Source: Gordonibacter massiliensis (ex Traore et al. 2017)
GTDB taxonomy: Bacteria; Actinomycetota; Coriobacteriia; Coriobacteriales; Eggerthellaceae
Length of the DNA: 64,000 nucleotides
Reading direction: 5' to 3'
Assembly: GCA_900170005.1 (NCBI GenBank)
Contig: LT827128.1
Coordinates: 2,538,168-2,602,167, forward strand
A model generated the notes under the pieces. That model saw only the letters and a list, made by a program, of their open reading frames with translations. It was not told the DNA's origin and searched no databases. This document shows, one piece after another, positions 17,073-30,138 of this stretch (within the stretch, counting starts at the first letter, position 1; the number at the start of each line of letters is the position of its first letter). Position numbers and translations under genes: made by a program.

Positions 17073-18725
17073 TTAGCCGACGATCGCGTCGGACGGTATG
17101 GTGATCGTGAACGTGCTTCCCTGTCCCAGCTCGCTTTCCACCGACACGGAAAAGCCCTGCACGGCCGCGTACTCGCGCACGAGCGCCAGGCCCAAGCCGC
17201 TGCCGTTGTACTTGCGCGTGGACGTGCTGTCCACCTGGAAGAACCGCTCGAATATGCGCTCGTGGTCCTCGGGCGCGATGCCGATGCCGTCGTCGATCAT
17301 GCGCAGGCGCACGCCGCCTTCGCCCACGTCGACGCGCAGTTCCACGGTGCCGCCGTCGGGGGTGAACTTGATGGCGTTGCTGGCAAGGTTCTCCAGCATG
17401 CGCTGCGTCTTCTCGAAGTCGCCGTTCACGAGCGGCACGTCAGACGCCACGCGCGTGCAGAACGCCACGTCGTATTTCTGGGCGAGCGGGGTCATGGTGC
17501 CCCTCACCGAGGACACGATGTCCCCCAAATCCATAGGCTCGCACGCTGTGCGGATGCTGCCCGCGTCGGAACGGGCGATATCGAGCATGTCGTTGATCAT
17601 GGCCAGCAATATCTGGCTGTTTTTCTCGATCTCCTCCCACGAATGGCGCTCGCTCGCGCGGTCGGGCGGACACGCCTCGCGGGAAATCTGCGCGAACGTG
17701 ATGATGGACGTGAGCGGCGTGCGCAGCTCGTGGTTCACCATGGACAGCAGATCGGACTTGAACTGCGTCTCCTTGGCCAGCTCGACGTTGAGGCGCTCAA
17801 GCGTGTCGCGCTGCCGCTCGAGCGCGGCGTTCGCCTTCCTCAGTTCGTCTGTGCGGCTTTCCACCTGCTCTTCCAGATGGTCGTACATCGTATGGAGTTC
17901 CGCCGCCGTGCTGTTGAACCGCTCGATGAGCCGGCTGATCTCGCGGGCGGCATGGGCGTCGTCCAACGACACGGCCAGCCTGCCCTCGCCCATGTCGGCG
18001 AAGGCGAGTTTCATGCGGTCAAGCGGACGGAACACGAAGAACGTGGTGACCGCGTACACCACGGCCCCGATGAGCAGCGTGATGAACAGAAAGTACGCCA
18101 CATCGCGCACTACGTTGTCGCGCATGGCCTGCTGTTGCTGGTCGAGCGGGATGACGATGCTGATGGCGCCGCCTACGGAATCGAGCGTCCAGCCCTCCTT
18201 CGCCTTGCCGGTGATATCGATCTCGCCCGCCGGCTCTCCGTGGCACTCCAGGCAGCTCTTGTCCACTTCGAGCGCCTGAGCGTAACGGAAGCGCTCGATC
18301 CCCTGGAAGTCGGTTACCCCGTAATGCTCCGTGACCGCGGCGTCGGCGTTGAATTTCTCGAGCGCCTTCGTCTCGAACGCGTCGGGCTCGTCTTGAAGGT
18401 TGCGCGGGTTGAAGTTGGTGTAGCGGATGGTGTAGTCGCTGCCCTTCGAGAACAGGGCGCCCACGCTCTTGCCCACGCGCGAACAGTGGAGTCCCTTGAA
18501 CTCGTAGATGCCGTCAGTCGTGGTGTTGATGACCGGCTGGGAATTGTCCATGAATTGCCAAACAGCGTCCATCTCACGCGCGAACGTGCGCGCCTCCTCC
18601 AGCATGGCCGCCTCGGTCTGCCGCTGCTGCGATTGCAGATCGAACAGCACGAACATGAGAAACGACACGGCGAACACCGCAGAAAGCGCGACCAAGTAGA
18701 TGGTCTTCAGGCTGACTTTTTTCAT
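17073..18725 (-). CDS. Sensor histidine kinase with extracytoplasmic c-type heme motif (DUF3365/Tll0287-like)
   Basis: 550 residues: membrane helix (about 8-30), extracytoplasmic domain (31-208), second helix (209-231), HAMP linker, coiled coil (about 280-320), HisKA with phospho-acceptor H332 in MVNHELRTPL, and an ATPase domain with DDGIGI and GSGLGLAL. The sensor domain ends with C158-L-E-C-H162, a covalent heme c motif, in a setting typical of DUF3365/Tll0287-like sensors. It therefore probably senses redox state or a gaseous or terminal electron acceptor outside the membrane. With the response regulator it forms a two-component system next to the DMSO-reductase-type operon. Confidence 0.9.
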   Translation of the reverse strand: MKKVSLKTIYLVALSAVFAVSFLMFVLFDLQSQQRQTEAAMLEEARTFAREMDAVWQFMDNSQPVINTTTDGIYEFKGLHCSRVGKSVGALFSKGSDYTIRYTNFNPRNLQDEPDAFETKALEKFNADAAVTEHYGVTDFQGIERFRYAQALEVDKSCLECHGEPAGEIDITGKAKEGWTLDSVGGAISIVIPLDQQQQAMRDNVVRDVAYFLFITLLIGAVVYAVTTFFVFRPLDRMKLAFADMGEGRLAVSLDDAHAAREISRLIERFNSTAAELHTMYDHLEEQVESRTDELRKANAALERQRDTLERLNVELAKETQFKSDLLSMVNHELRTPLTSIITFAQISREACPPDRASERHSWEEIEKNSQILLAMINDMLDIARSDAGSIRTACEPMDLGDIVSSVRGTMTPLAQKYDVAFCTRVASDVPLVNGDFEKTQRMLENLASNAIKFTPDGGTVELRVDVGEGGVRLRMIDDGIGIAPEDHERIFERFFQVDSTSTRKYNGSGLGLALVREYAAVQGFSVSVESELGQGSTFTITIPSDAIVG

Positions 18726-18830
18726 ATCTCCCCCGGCGGACTGCGGCCAAGCGACCGCCCCTCCCCGCTCGCGCAGACTTTATCATGAAAGAGGGGGATA
18801 CGCAAAAAGGTCAGCGATTCGGACGGCCGC

Positions 18831-19829
18831 TCAGCGCTTCTTCTTGCGCGCTTTCCCGCCGCGGGGCTTGCCGTTGGTGGACGCCTTCTCGCCGCGCATG
18901 CGACGCGCCTCCTCGCGGCGCTCCTTCACCTGCACGGTTTCCTGGCGCAGGGCTTGATAGGAAGCGAAGCGCGCCTCGCTCAGCTCGCCGGACTCCACAG
19001 CGGCGCGCACGGCGCAGCCGGGCTCGTCCACATGGCGGCAATCGCGGAAACGGCAGCTCTCGGCCAGCTCCTCCACGTCGGCGAACGCGGCCTCGATGCC
19101 TGCGTCGGCATCCCACAGGCCCAAGCCACGCACGCCGGGCATGTCCACCACGTAGCCCCCGTTCGGCACCCGTATCATCTCGCGGCTCACCGTGGTGTGG
19201 CGGCCCTTGCCGTCGCCCTCGCGCACCTCGGCCGTCTCCTGCACTTCGTCGCCCACCAGCAGGTTCACCAAGCTCGACTTCCCCACGCCGCTCTTGCCTA
19301 TGAACACGGCCGTGGTGCCCGGCGGCACGAGCGCGCGCACGGCCTCCACGCTGGCAGGGTCCTCGACCGACACGACGACGGTTTCCGCAGCAGGCCCGGC
19401 CAGATCGTGCACGCGGGCGCGCACGGAGCGCACGGCCTCGTCGTTCTCGGCGAGGTCGGCCTTCGTCAGCACCACCGCCACATCGGCGCCCGTCTCGTAG
19501 GCCAGCACGAGCTCGCGCTCGAGGCGCTTGAAATTCATGTCGGAAAGCGGTTGCGCCACGAGCACGCGGTCGAAGTTCGCGGCCAGCACCTGGGGAAGCG
19601 CCCGCTCGGTGGGATCCTTGCGCACGAACTCCCGCGAGCGCGGGCAGATACGCTCGATGATGCCCTTGTCGTGGCCCTCGGGTGCGTCGACCTCGACGAA
19701 ATCTCCGATGACAGCGCGAACCCGCTCGCCTTTCACCAACGCCGTGGCGTGCTCGCAGCGCACCAGCCGTCCTTCGTCCGTCCGCACGAGCGGATACCCG
19801 CGATCCAGCTTGACAACTTGTCCCCGCAT
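18831..19829 (-). CDS. rsgA: Ribosome small-subunit-dependent GTPase A
   Basis: 332 residues. An N-terminal OB-fold domain is followed by a circularly permuted GTPase: the G4 motif TKAD comes before the P-loop GKSGVGKSS and the G3 motif DMPGVRG. The zinc-binding tail CRFRDCRHVDEPGC is intact. RsgA assists late maturation of the 30S subunit. The C-terminus ends in a Lys/Arg-rich tail. Its ATG overlaps the stop of the upstream gene by one base (TGATG), so they are co-translated. Confidence 0.95.
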   Translation of the reverse strand: MRGQVVKLDRGYPLVRTDEGRLVRCEHATALVKGERVRAVIGDFVEVDAPEGHDKGIIERICPRSREFVRKDPTERALPQVLAANFDRVLVAQPLSDMNFKRLERELVLAYETGADVAVVLTKADLAENDEAVRSVRARVHDLAGPAAETVVVSVEDPASVEAVRALVPPGTTAVFIGKSGVGKSSLVNLLVGDEVQETAEVREGDGKGRHTTVSREMIRVPNGGYVVDMPGVRGLGLWDADAGIEAAFADVEELAESCRFRDCRHVDEPGCAVRAAVESGELSEARFASYQALRQETVQVKERREEARRMRGEKASTNGKPRGGKARKKKR

Positions 19830-20461
19830 CAGCGCTGGCGCTCCCTCAAATAGTAGAACACGCCCAAAAGCACCAAGCCCACCGCAACGGCGACGGCTCC
19901 CGGAACGAACGCGCCCGCGTCGAACGCATCCTCGTGGAGCTTGCCTTTCTCGACCACCGTCACGATGTCGGCATGAAGGTCTGTGAGCCCCTCGTGCTCG
20001 GCGCACACCAGATGGAACGTGCCGCGCACCTGGAGCTTCGTGCCCGTGGTGCCGTACTTTCCGTAGGTGTCGATCTTCGCGGCTTGTTCGGCCGTCATGT
20101 ACACGGACACCGTGGCGTCAACGCCCTTTTCGATGGCCATGAGCGTAATCCACCGATGCCGACCGTCCACGCCTTCGCGGATGCTGTCGCCCACAACCTC
20201 GCCCACAACCTGCACGGTTTGATTGTCGTAGTACGCGTCGGCCTCACCCAAAGCGGCGATAGACGTGTCGTAGATGAACGAGCTGTCGGGCCGCTGCTGA
20301 GGATTCACCAGGTTCTCGTCATCGTCCGCAAACGCCGACAAGGGGGAGAACGCGGCCGCCAGAGACACGGCCAGCGCAAGCGCGATCAGCATCCAGCCCA
20401 TGCGGCACGAGCGAAGCGCGGCGCAAAAGCCGCCCGGCGTTTTCGTCGTTCTGTCGAACAT
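19829..20461 (-). CDS. Membrane protein with extracytoplasmic OB-fold-like domain
   Basis: 210 residues. Residues about 20-45 form a signal or anchor helix ending AFADDD, and a second helix lies near the C-terminus (AGAFVPGAVAVAVGLVLLGVFYYL). Between them is a roughly 130-residue domain (YYDNQTVQVVGEVVGD...KLQVRGTFH) resembling an OB-fold exported domain. It starts 6 bp after trkH and overlaps rsgA by a base, so it is part of a trkH-OB-rsgA operon. Its function is not recognised. Confidence 0.75.
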   Translation of the reverse strand: MFDRTTKTPGGFCAALRSCRMGWMLIALALAVSLAAAFSPLSAFADDDENLVNPQQRPDSSFIYDTSIAALGEADAYYDNQTVQVVGEVVGDSIREGVDGRHRWITLMAIEKGVDATVSVYMTAEQAAKIDTYGKYGTTGTKLQVRGTFHLVCAEHEGLTDLHADIVTVVEKGKLHEDAFDAGAFVPGAVAVAVGLVLLGVFYYLRERQR

Positions 20462-20466
20462 CGTTC

Positions 20467-22005
20467 TCACCGAGCCGCCCTCTCCCGCTCGTGGGGCGCA
20501 CGACGGCGCGGCTTGAACGATACGAATATCTCGACGACCAGCGCCAACAGCGTCACGAACTCCAAACGGCCGGCCCACATCTGCACGATGTAGAACACTT
20601 CCAAGGTGGCCGGCATGCCGGGCGAGGCCAAAGCCGAGGACACGCCGCCGTTCGAAGCCATGGAAATCGATTCGAAGACGGCCTGCGTGGCATCGTATCC
20701 GTGAGCGATGCCCACGAGCGCTCCGACAACGTAGGTGAGCGCGTACAGCGTGAACACCGTCATGGCCTCCTTCACCACCTCGGGCGTGATCATGCGGCGC
20801 CCGACATGGTTGTACGCCACCACCACGCGCGCCGAGTCGGGCGCGAGCGCTTCCTTGATGGTTGCCACGATGGATTTCGCGATGATACCCATGCGGCTGA
20901 ACTTCACGCCGCCCGACGTGGACCCGCCGCTGCCGCCCACGGCCATGAGGATGGCCACCACCAGAAACGCGCCCGACGACAACGCGCCGGTGAGCTGGTT
21001 CGTGGTGATGTTCTGAAAGCCGGTGGTGGAGAACGCCGAGACGATCATGAACACGCCGCGGCGGAGCATGGCCGGCAGATCAGAAAAGTTCAAGCTGGCG
21101 GACAACGAAGCCGCGAACACGCACGTCATCACGGCTAGCCACAACACCATGGTGCGTATCTCAAGGTCGCGGAAGAACACGGCGACGTGGCCCTTCCACA
21201 GCTCGGAATGCAGCACGAAGTTTATGGAGCCCAGCAGCATGAGCAGCATGAGAACGATTTCAAGGGGAAGCGAGTGGTAGTACATGACGCTTTGGCTCAT
21301 GGGGGCGAAACCGCCCGTCGTGAAGCCCGAAATGGCCAGCCACAACGATTGGAGCACGGCGCGCAAGGGCTCCATGCCTATGAAGAGGCACACAACTGAC
21401 AGAATAGCCGTGGCCATGATGATAAGACCCATGCCGATTTTCGCGATGAACTGCGATGTTTGCACGACGTTGGGCACGACGTGCTCGCTACGCCCTTCCG
21501 ACGAGTACAGGCTCGCACCGGCGCGCTTGCCGAAGAGGCCGAACGACAGCGCCACCACGATGAGGCCGAAGCCGCCCAGCAGATGCATCATGAAGCGCCA
21601 CATGTTATCGGCGTACGACAGATGGTCGAGATCGAGGATGACGCTCGCACCGGTGGTGGTTATGCCGGACACGCCGTCGAACAGCGCGTCGAGGTAGTTG
21701 GCGTAGTGGCCCGACATGAACAGCGGGATGCTGGCCACGACCGCGAGCACGATCCACGCGAACCCCGTGACGGCCAGCGCCTGCTGTCGGCCGAGCCGAC
21801 CCGGCTCGATGCGCAGAAAGCGCAGCCCCGAGCCCAAGATGAGCGCTATGCCGATGGTGAGCAGGTAATGGGTCGCGGGCACCCACTCGCCGCATGCGAT
21901 GGCCGTGAGCAGCGGCACGAGCAGCGCGATGGTGGAGAACAGCACGAGCACGCCCAGATAATGGCCGATGACGCGTATGTCATAGAGGGAGAATCGCTGC
22001 CACAT
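20467..22005 (-). CDS. trkH: TrkH-family potassium uptake channel subunit
   Basis: 512 residues with about ten membrane helices and four pore repeats. The selectivity-filter glycines sit in DGVSGITTTGASV, LAISGFTTGGF, SAFSTTGFQN and SMASNGGVSS. GGSGGSTSGGVK is the gating loop typical of TrkH/KtrB. The ATG follows GGAGATAGG. The TrkA/KtrA regulatory subunit is not encoded nearby. It imports K+ (or Na+) across the cytoplasmic membrane. Confidence 0.93.
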   Translation of the reverse strand: MWQRFSLYDIRVIGHYLGVLVLFSTIALLVPLLTAIACGEWVPATHYLLTIGIALILGSGLRFLRIEPGRLGRQQALAVTGFAWIVLAVVASIPLFMSGHYANYLDALFDGVSGITTTGASVILDLDHLSYADNMWRFMMHLLGGFGLIVVALSFGLFGKRAGASLYSSEGRSEHVVPNVVQTSQFIAKIGMGLIIMATAILSVVCLFIGMEPLRAVLQSLWLAISGFTTGGFAPMSQSVMYYHSLPLEIVLMLLMLLGSINFVLHSELWKGHVAVFFRDLEIRTMVLWLAVMTCVFAASLSASLNFSDLPAMLRRGVFMIVSAFSTTGFQNITTNQLTGALSSGAFLVVAILMAVGGSGGSTSGGVKFSRMGIIAKSIVATIKEALAPDSARVVVAYNHVGRRMITPEVVKEAMTVFTLYALTYVVGALVGIAHGYDATQAVFESISMASNGGVSSALASPGMPATLEVFYIVQMWAGRLEFVTLLALVVEIFVSFKPRRRAPHERERAAR

Positions 22006-22055
22006 GGCCTATCTCCGTCGAAGGTCGCCGCGCGCCGCGACCCGGCAGCCCGTCG

Positions 22056-22193
22056 TCATCCCGCCACAACCCGCACCAAGATAGTGAGCGTCCACAGCAG
22101 CAGCAGGAAGCACACGAGAAACAGCAGCACGATACCGTACCCGATCAGCGGGGTGGTAAGGCGTTGCCGTATGCTCTGCTTCGAAGTGCGCAT
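22056..22193 (-). CDS. Small single-span membrane peptide upstream of trkH
   Basis: A 45-codon frame from ATG 22193 to TGA 22056. Residues 1-15 are basic and polar, residues 17-41 form a strongly hydrophobic helix (IVLLFLVCFLLLLWTLTIL), and a short tail ends RVVAG. The stop is 50 bp from the trkH start, on the same strand. A TAGAAT hexamer ends 6 nt before the ATG, suggesting a leaderless transcript. It might be a small accessory subunit of the potassium channel, but this is only positional inference. Confidence 0.5.
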   Translation of the reverse strand: MRTSKQSIRQRLTTPLIGYGIVLLFLVCFLLLLWTLTILVRVVAG

Positions 22194-22344
22194 GCCGGTA
22201 TTCTAGTACAAAAGCCCCGCGCGCGATACGCCCGGCACGGCAACACCGCGAAACGTTGATGCTACGCAAACGGAACTGCGATCGTTCGCAAGGCGCAACT
22301 GCGGGCATTCCCAAGGCGCAAACTGCGAGAGACCGGGCCCCCCT

Positions 22345-22440
22345 GTCATCCCGAGCGGGCGAAGCGTGTCGAAGGATCGAGCCGCGAGCGACGAGATCCT
22401 TCAACTCCGGCGTTTGCGTTGCCCCCACTCGGGACGACAA
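22345..22440. repeat. Palindromic dispersed repeat, family 2
   Basis: Outer arms TGTCATCCCGAG / CTCGGGACGACA (11 of 12 pairs) and inner arms GAAGGATC / GATCCTTC form a nested hairpin in the spacer between clpB and the small membrane peptide. The arm sequences resemble the larger repeat at 31182-31310. Downstream of clpB it may also act as a terminator. Confidence 0.6.
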
Positions 22441-22450
22441 GAGAGGGAAG

Positions 22451-25111
<2,661 letters not shown>

Positions 25112-25163
25112 ATAACGTTCCTCCTTCGCTTTCGTCCAATGGCAAAAGCCGAGAATGCAGTGG

Positions 25164-25556
25164 TTACGGCAGACGCCGCAGGGCCGTGGTTATGTCGGAG
25201 GCGCGCACGAGCGAGTTCACGCTCTCGCGCGTTTCCAACTCGTGCACGCGATCGGCCAAGCGGCGCACGCGCTTGTGCAAGTCGTCCAGCTCGGTATCGC
25301 GCTCGTCCAAGCGTCCCTGGAGGTCCAGGATGCGGATGACGCCGGCCAGGTTGATACCCTCGCCGGTGAGCTCGTTGATGAGCTCGAGCCGCTCGATGTC
25401 GGCCTGCGAGTACATGCGCGTGTTGCCGCTCGTGCGCTGGGGCGTGACGAGGCCCTTCTGCTCGTAGGTGCGCAGCGTCTGCGGGTGCACGCCGGCGAGC
25501 TGGGCGGCCACGCTTATCATGTAGAGCGGCCGGTTGCGGTCGTTCCGATCGTTCAT
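25164..25556 (-). CDS. hspR: Heat-shock repressor HspR (MerR family)
   Basis: 130 residues: MerR-type winged helix ([46 protein letters not shown]) followed by a coiled coil. HspR represses dnaK operons in actinobacteria at inverted repeats called HAIR and uses DnaK as corepressor. Its start overlaps the end of dnaJ by 4 bp, as in the classic dnaK-grpE-dnaJ-hspR arrangement. Confidence 0.93.
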   Translation of the reverse strand: MNDRNDRNRPLYMISVAAQLAGVHPQTLRTYEQKGLVTPQRTSGNTRMYSQADIERLELINELTGEGINLAGVIRILDLQGRLDERDTELDDLHKRVRRLADRVHELETRESVNSLVRASDITTALRRLP

Positions 25557-26509
25557 TGCCAGCTCCTCACGTCGTCCGTCGTGGCCGCCAGGAAGTCCTC
25601 CATGGCCTTCTTCTGGCCGTCGTTCATGTTCTTCGGCACCTGCACGTCTATCTTCACCTTCAAGTCGCCCGTGCCTTCGCCTTTCACGCGCGGGGCGCCC
25701 TTGCCCTTGATGTTGAGCACGGTCTCGTCCTGCGTGCCGGCCGGCACCTTCACGCGCACCTTCGTGCCGTCGGGCGCGGGAACCACGATGCTGGCGCCCA
25801 AGGCGGCCTCCGCCACGGTCACGGGAACGCTCACCTCCACGTCGGCGCCCTTGCGCGCGTAGTAGGGATGCTCGTCGATCTTCGTTGTGATGAGCAGGTC
25901 GCCCGCCGCGCCGCCGTTCTCGCCGGGGCCGCCCTTGCCCTTGAAGCGCAGCCGTCCGCCGTCCACGGCGCCGGCCGGGATCTTCACGGTGAGCGTCTCT
26001 TTGTCGGCCCTTCCGGGAACGCGCACGGTCACGAGCTTCTCGGCACCCTTGAATGCCTCGTCGAACGACACGTTCAGCGTCACGTTCATGTCCTGGCCCT
26101 TGCGCGGGCGCGGCTGGCGTGCGCCGCCTCCGAAGCCCGACAGGTCACCGAAGTCCCAATCGCTTCCGAAAGCGCCTTCGCCGTGGCGGATGCTCTCCAG
26201 GATGTCGGCCCAGCTGCCGAACCCGCCGCCTCCGCCGCCGAAGATGTCCTCGACGTTCACGTTGCCGCCACCGCCCCAACCTTGGGGGATGTGGTTCTCG
26301 TTCGCGGTTCCGTACTGGTCGTACAGCTTGCGCTTCTTGTCGTCGGACAGCACTTCGTACGCTTCGTTGAGCTCCTTGAACTTCGCCTCGTCGCCACCCG
26401 TGTCGGGATGGTGCTTGCGGGCGAGCTTGCGGAACGCCTTCTTTATCTCGTCGGCCGTGGCCGTGCGTGGAACGCCCAGCGTCTTGTAATAGTCGGGAGT
26501 CGCCGCCAT
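25553..26509 (-). CDS. dnaJ: DnaJ/CbpA-type co-chaperone
   Basis: 318 residues. The J domain (residues 1-70) has the HPD motif in [16 protein letters not shown] Gly/Phe-rich stretch (about 75-135) follows, then the C-terminal substrate-binding domains. The four CxxCxGxG zinc repeats of true DnaJ are absent, so it is of the CbpA/type II kind. The ATG at 26509 follows AAGGAGG. It stimulates the DnaK ATPase and lies between grpE and hspR. Confidence 0.93.
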   Translation of the reverse strand: MAATPDYYKTLGVPRTATADEIKKAFRKLARKHHPDTGGDEAKFKELNEAYEVLSDDKKRKLYDQYGTANENHIPQGWGGGGNVNVEDIFGGGGGGFGSWADILESIRHGEGAFGSDWDFGDLSGFGGGARQPRPRKGQDMNVTLNVSFDEAFKGAEKLVTVRVPGRADKETLTVKIPAGAVDGGRLRFKGKGGPGENGGAAGDLLITTKIDEHPYYARKGADVEVSVPVTVAEAALGASIVVPAPDGTKVRVKVPAGTQDETVLNIKGKGAPRVKGEGTGDLKVKIDVQVPKNMNDGQKKAMEDFLAATTDDVRSWQ

Positions 26510-26644
26510 GCGCTCCACCTCCTTTTCAATCGGACGGGACTTCGAAGGCCGTCTGCATCACCTTGAAGCCCCTGTTGCTTCCATTGTCGTCAAACCCGTT
26601 TCTACGCGGAAGCGGGCCTTATATCCGCCCGCTTCCGCCTGCCT

Positions 26645-27418
26645 CTACTTCTTGTCGTTGCCGCCTTCGTCAGGCGTCTTCTCGCGTTTCGGACCTCCGC
26701 TGGTCACGGTCACCATGGCTGGTCGCAAGACTTTCGATCCCATCTTGTAACCTTTTTGGTAAACCTCGGCCACCGTCTCGTCGGGCACGCCGGCGTCGTC
26801 GACCGTCGCAACGGCTTGCGCCTCGAGCGCGTCGAACGCCTCGCCCTGCGGGTCGATGATCTCCACGCCGTCTTTCTTCAGCACGTCGACCATCTTCGTG
26901 TGCACGGCGCTCACGCCGTCCAGCAAACCCTGCTCGCCGTTCTTCGTCGCGTAGTCGATGGTGCGCTCGAAGTCGTCCAGCACGGGAAGCAGACTCGACA
27001 CCAGCTTCTCGGCAGCACGGGCCTTCTCCGCCTCGCGCTGCTCCGTGGTGCGGCGGCGGTACGTGTCCCATTCGGCATGCAGCCGAAGGAACTTGTCCTG
27101 CCATTCCGCGGCCTCAGCCTTCGCGGCAGCCACTTGCTCGCTGTCGGACGGCTGGGCGTCCATCGGCTCTCCTTCGAGGGCGGCCTCCGCCTCGGCCACG
27201 ATGCGCTCGGCATCGCTGCCCGCGGCCGACCCGTTCGGGTCGGCCGCCTGGGCGGTGGCGCCGGGCTCAGAGGAGGGGGAAGAGGAGCCGGCGCCCGTGT
27301 CGGTGGGGTTCGCGGAGGATCGAGAAGCCTCGGCCCCTCCGCGCGTGTCTTCAATAGGGATGTTCTTGCCTTCGCCGCGCGGCGAGCGCCCCGGCGAGGG
27401 TGTGCTCGGCTTGGCCAT
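26645..27418 (-). CDS. grpE: Nucleotide exchange factor GrpE
   Basis: 257 residues, longer than the typical 180-200 because of a disordered Ser/Pro/Gly/Ala-rich N-terminus of about 85 residues. The remainder is the standard long helix (QDKFLRLHAEWDTYRRRTTEQREAEK) and the C-terminal beta domain ending MVTVTSGG. GrpE releases ADP from DnaK. It starts 4 bp after dnaK. A 135-bp spacer to dnaJ was noted without other features. Confidence 0.93.
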   Translation of the reverse strand: MAKPSTPSPGRSPRGEGKNIPIEDTRGGAEASRSSANPTDTGAGSSSPSSEPGATAQAADPNGSAAGSDAERIVAEAEAALEGEPMDAQPSDSEQVAAAKAEAAEWQDKFLRLHAEWDTYRRRTTEQREAEKARAAEKLVSSLLPVLDDFERTIDYATKNGEQGLLDGVSAVHTKMVDVLKKDGVEIIDPQGEAFDALEAQAVATVDDAGVPDETVAEVYQKGYKMGSKVLRPAMVTVTSGGPKREKTPDEGGNDKK

Positions 27419-27422
27419 GACG

Positions 27423-29333
<1,911 letters not shown>

Positions 29334-29488
29334 TATCGTTCCTCTCTGTTGGAGTTGTTACCTAGTTCGTCGTGCTCGGTGGTTCGCGTTCTATGCAAAG
29401 AGGCGCGCTTTCGCGCACCCGTTCGCCGTCCGAACATCGGGCGGCGGCGTTAAGCTCTTTGCCACTCAATCTTCTTTCGACGTTTTGC

Positions 29489-29517
29489 ACTATATAATCT
29501 AAGTCTCTTGTTGTCAA
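29489..29517 (-). promoter_or_regulatory. Strong promoter of the dnaK operon
   Basis: TTGACA (29512-29517) and TATAGT (29489-29494), 17 bp apart, on the minus strand: a near-perfect housekeeping promoter in a conspicuously AT-rich island. A full HspR operator (CTTGAGT-N7-ACTCAAG) is not present. The closest traces are CTTGACA-N7-ACTTAGA overlapping the -35 element and a TTGAGT half site at 29464-29469, downstream of the start point. Confidence 0.8.
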
Positions 29518-29690
29518 GTTATTTCATATATCAATGTAGATGTTTTGTAACAATGCAAACTATACTCATGCCGAAGCGATGCGGACGGCGCGATAGCGAG
29601 CGTTACGGCCCTTGCATGCGTTCGTTTACTACACGATTCCCGAACGGTCCGCATGTGTGCGAAGGATGGAGGGAAGCCACCTGAACGTAA

Positions 29691-29724
29691 AAGAGCCCCC
29701 GCTCCGTTCGGAAGCGGGGGCTCT
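29691..29724 (-). terminator. Rho-independent terminator of the ferredoxin gene
   Basis: A 13-bp GC-rich perfect stem (AAGAGCCCCCGCT and its complement) with an 8-nt loop, followed on the minus strand by a T run. It lies 40 bp downstream of the ferredoxin stop codon. The rest of the interval to dnaK contains the dnaK promoter island and no gene. Confidence 0.85.
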
Positions 29725-29763
29725 TCGGCCGATTGGGTATCGCCGGATACCCTGCGACGAGCG

Positions 29764-29952
29764 CTAGTCTTCGACGACCTCCGGGATGGCGCCCATGGGG
29801 CACTCCTCGACGCAGTCGCCGCATGCGATGCAGGCGTCCTCGTTCACGACGTCGGCCTTGCCGGCAACCACTTCGAGCACTTCCTGCGGGCAGGCGTCAA
29901 CGCAGATACCGCAGCCAATGCACTCATCGGCATCGATAACCGGGTGAGACAT
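29764..29952 (-). CDS. 2[4Fe-4S] ferredoxin
   Basis: 62-residue clostridial-type ferredoxin. Two motifs, CIGCGICVDACP and CIACGDCVEECP, bind two low-potential clusters. The ATG at 29952 follows GGAG. The acidic C-terminus is typical. It is a single-gene unit with its own terminator and probably serves as a general cytoplasmic electron carrier in anaerobic metabolism. Confidence 0.95.
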   Translation of the reverse strand: MSHPVIDADECIGCGICVDACPQEVLEVVAGKADVVNEDACIACGDCVEECPMGAIPEVVED

Positions 29953-30138
29953 GTCATTCTCCTTCTCGTCCGAAAACCCGCGGAACACGGGCAACTTCCC
30001 CAAAAACTTACTGCCCGCAAGATACCATGGTTCCCTGCAAATGCAAGAAAAAACGACGATTTTTCAGGGTGCGGTATAAAAATGTTCACCAGCACGTCGC
30101 AGGCCGCCCGCCAAAGCGAGCCGCGCTTGCGAACCGCG

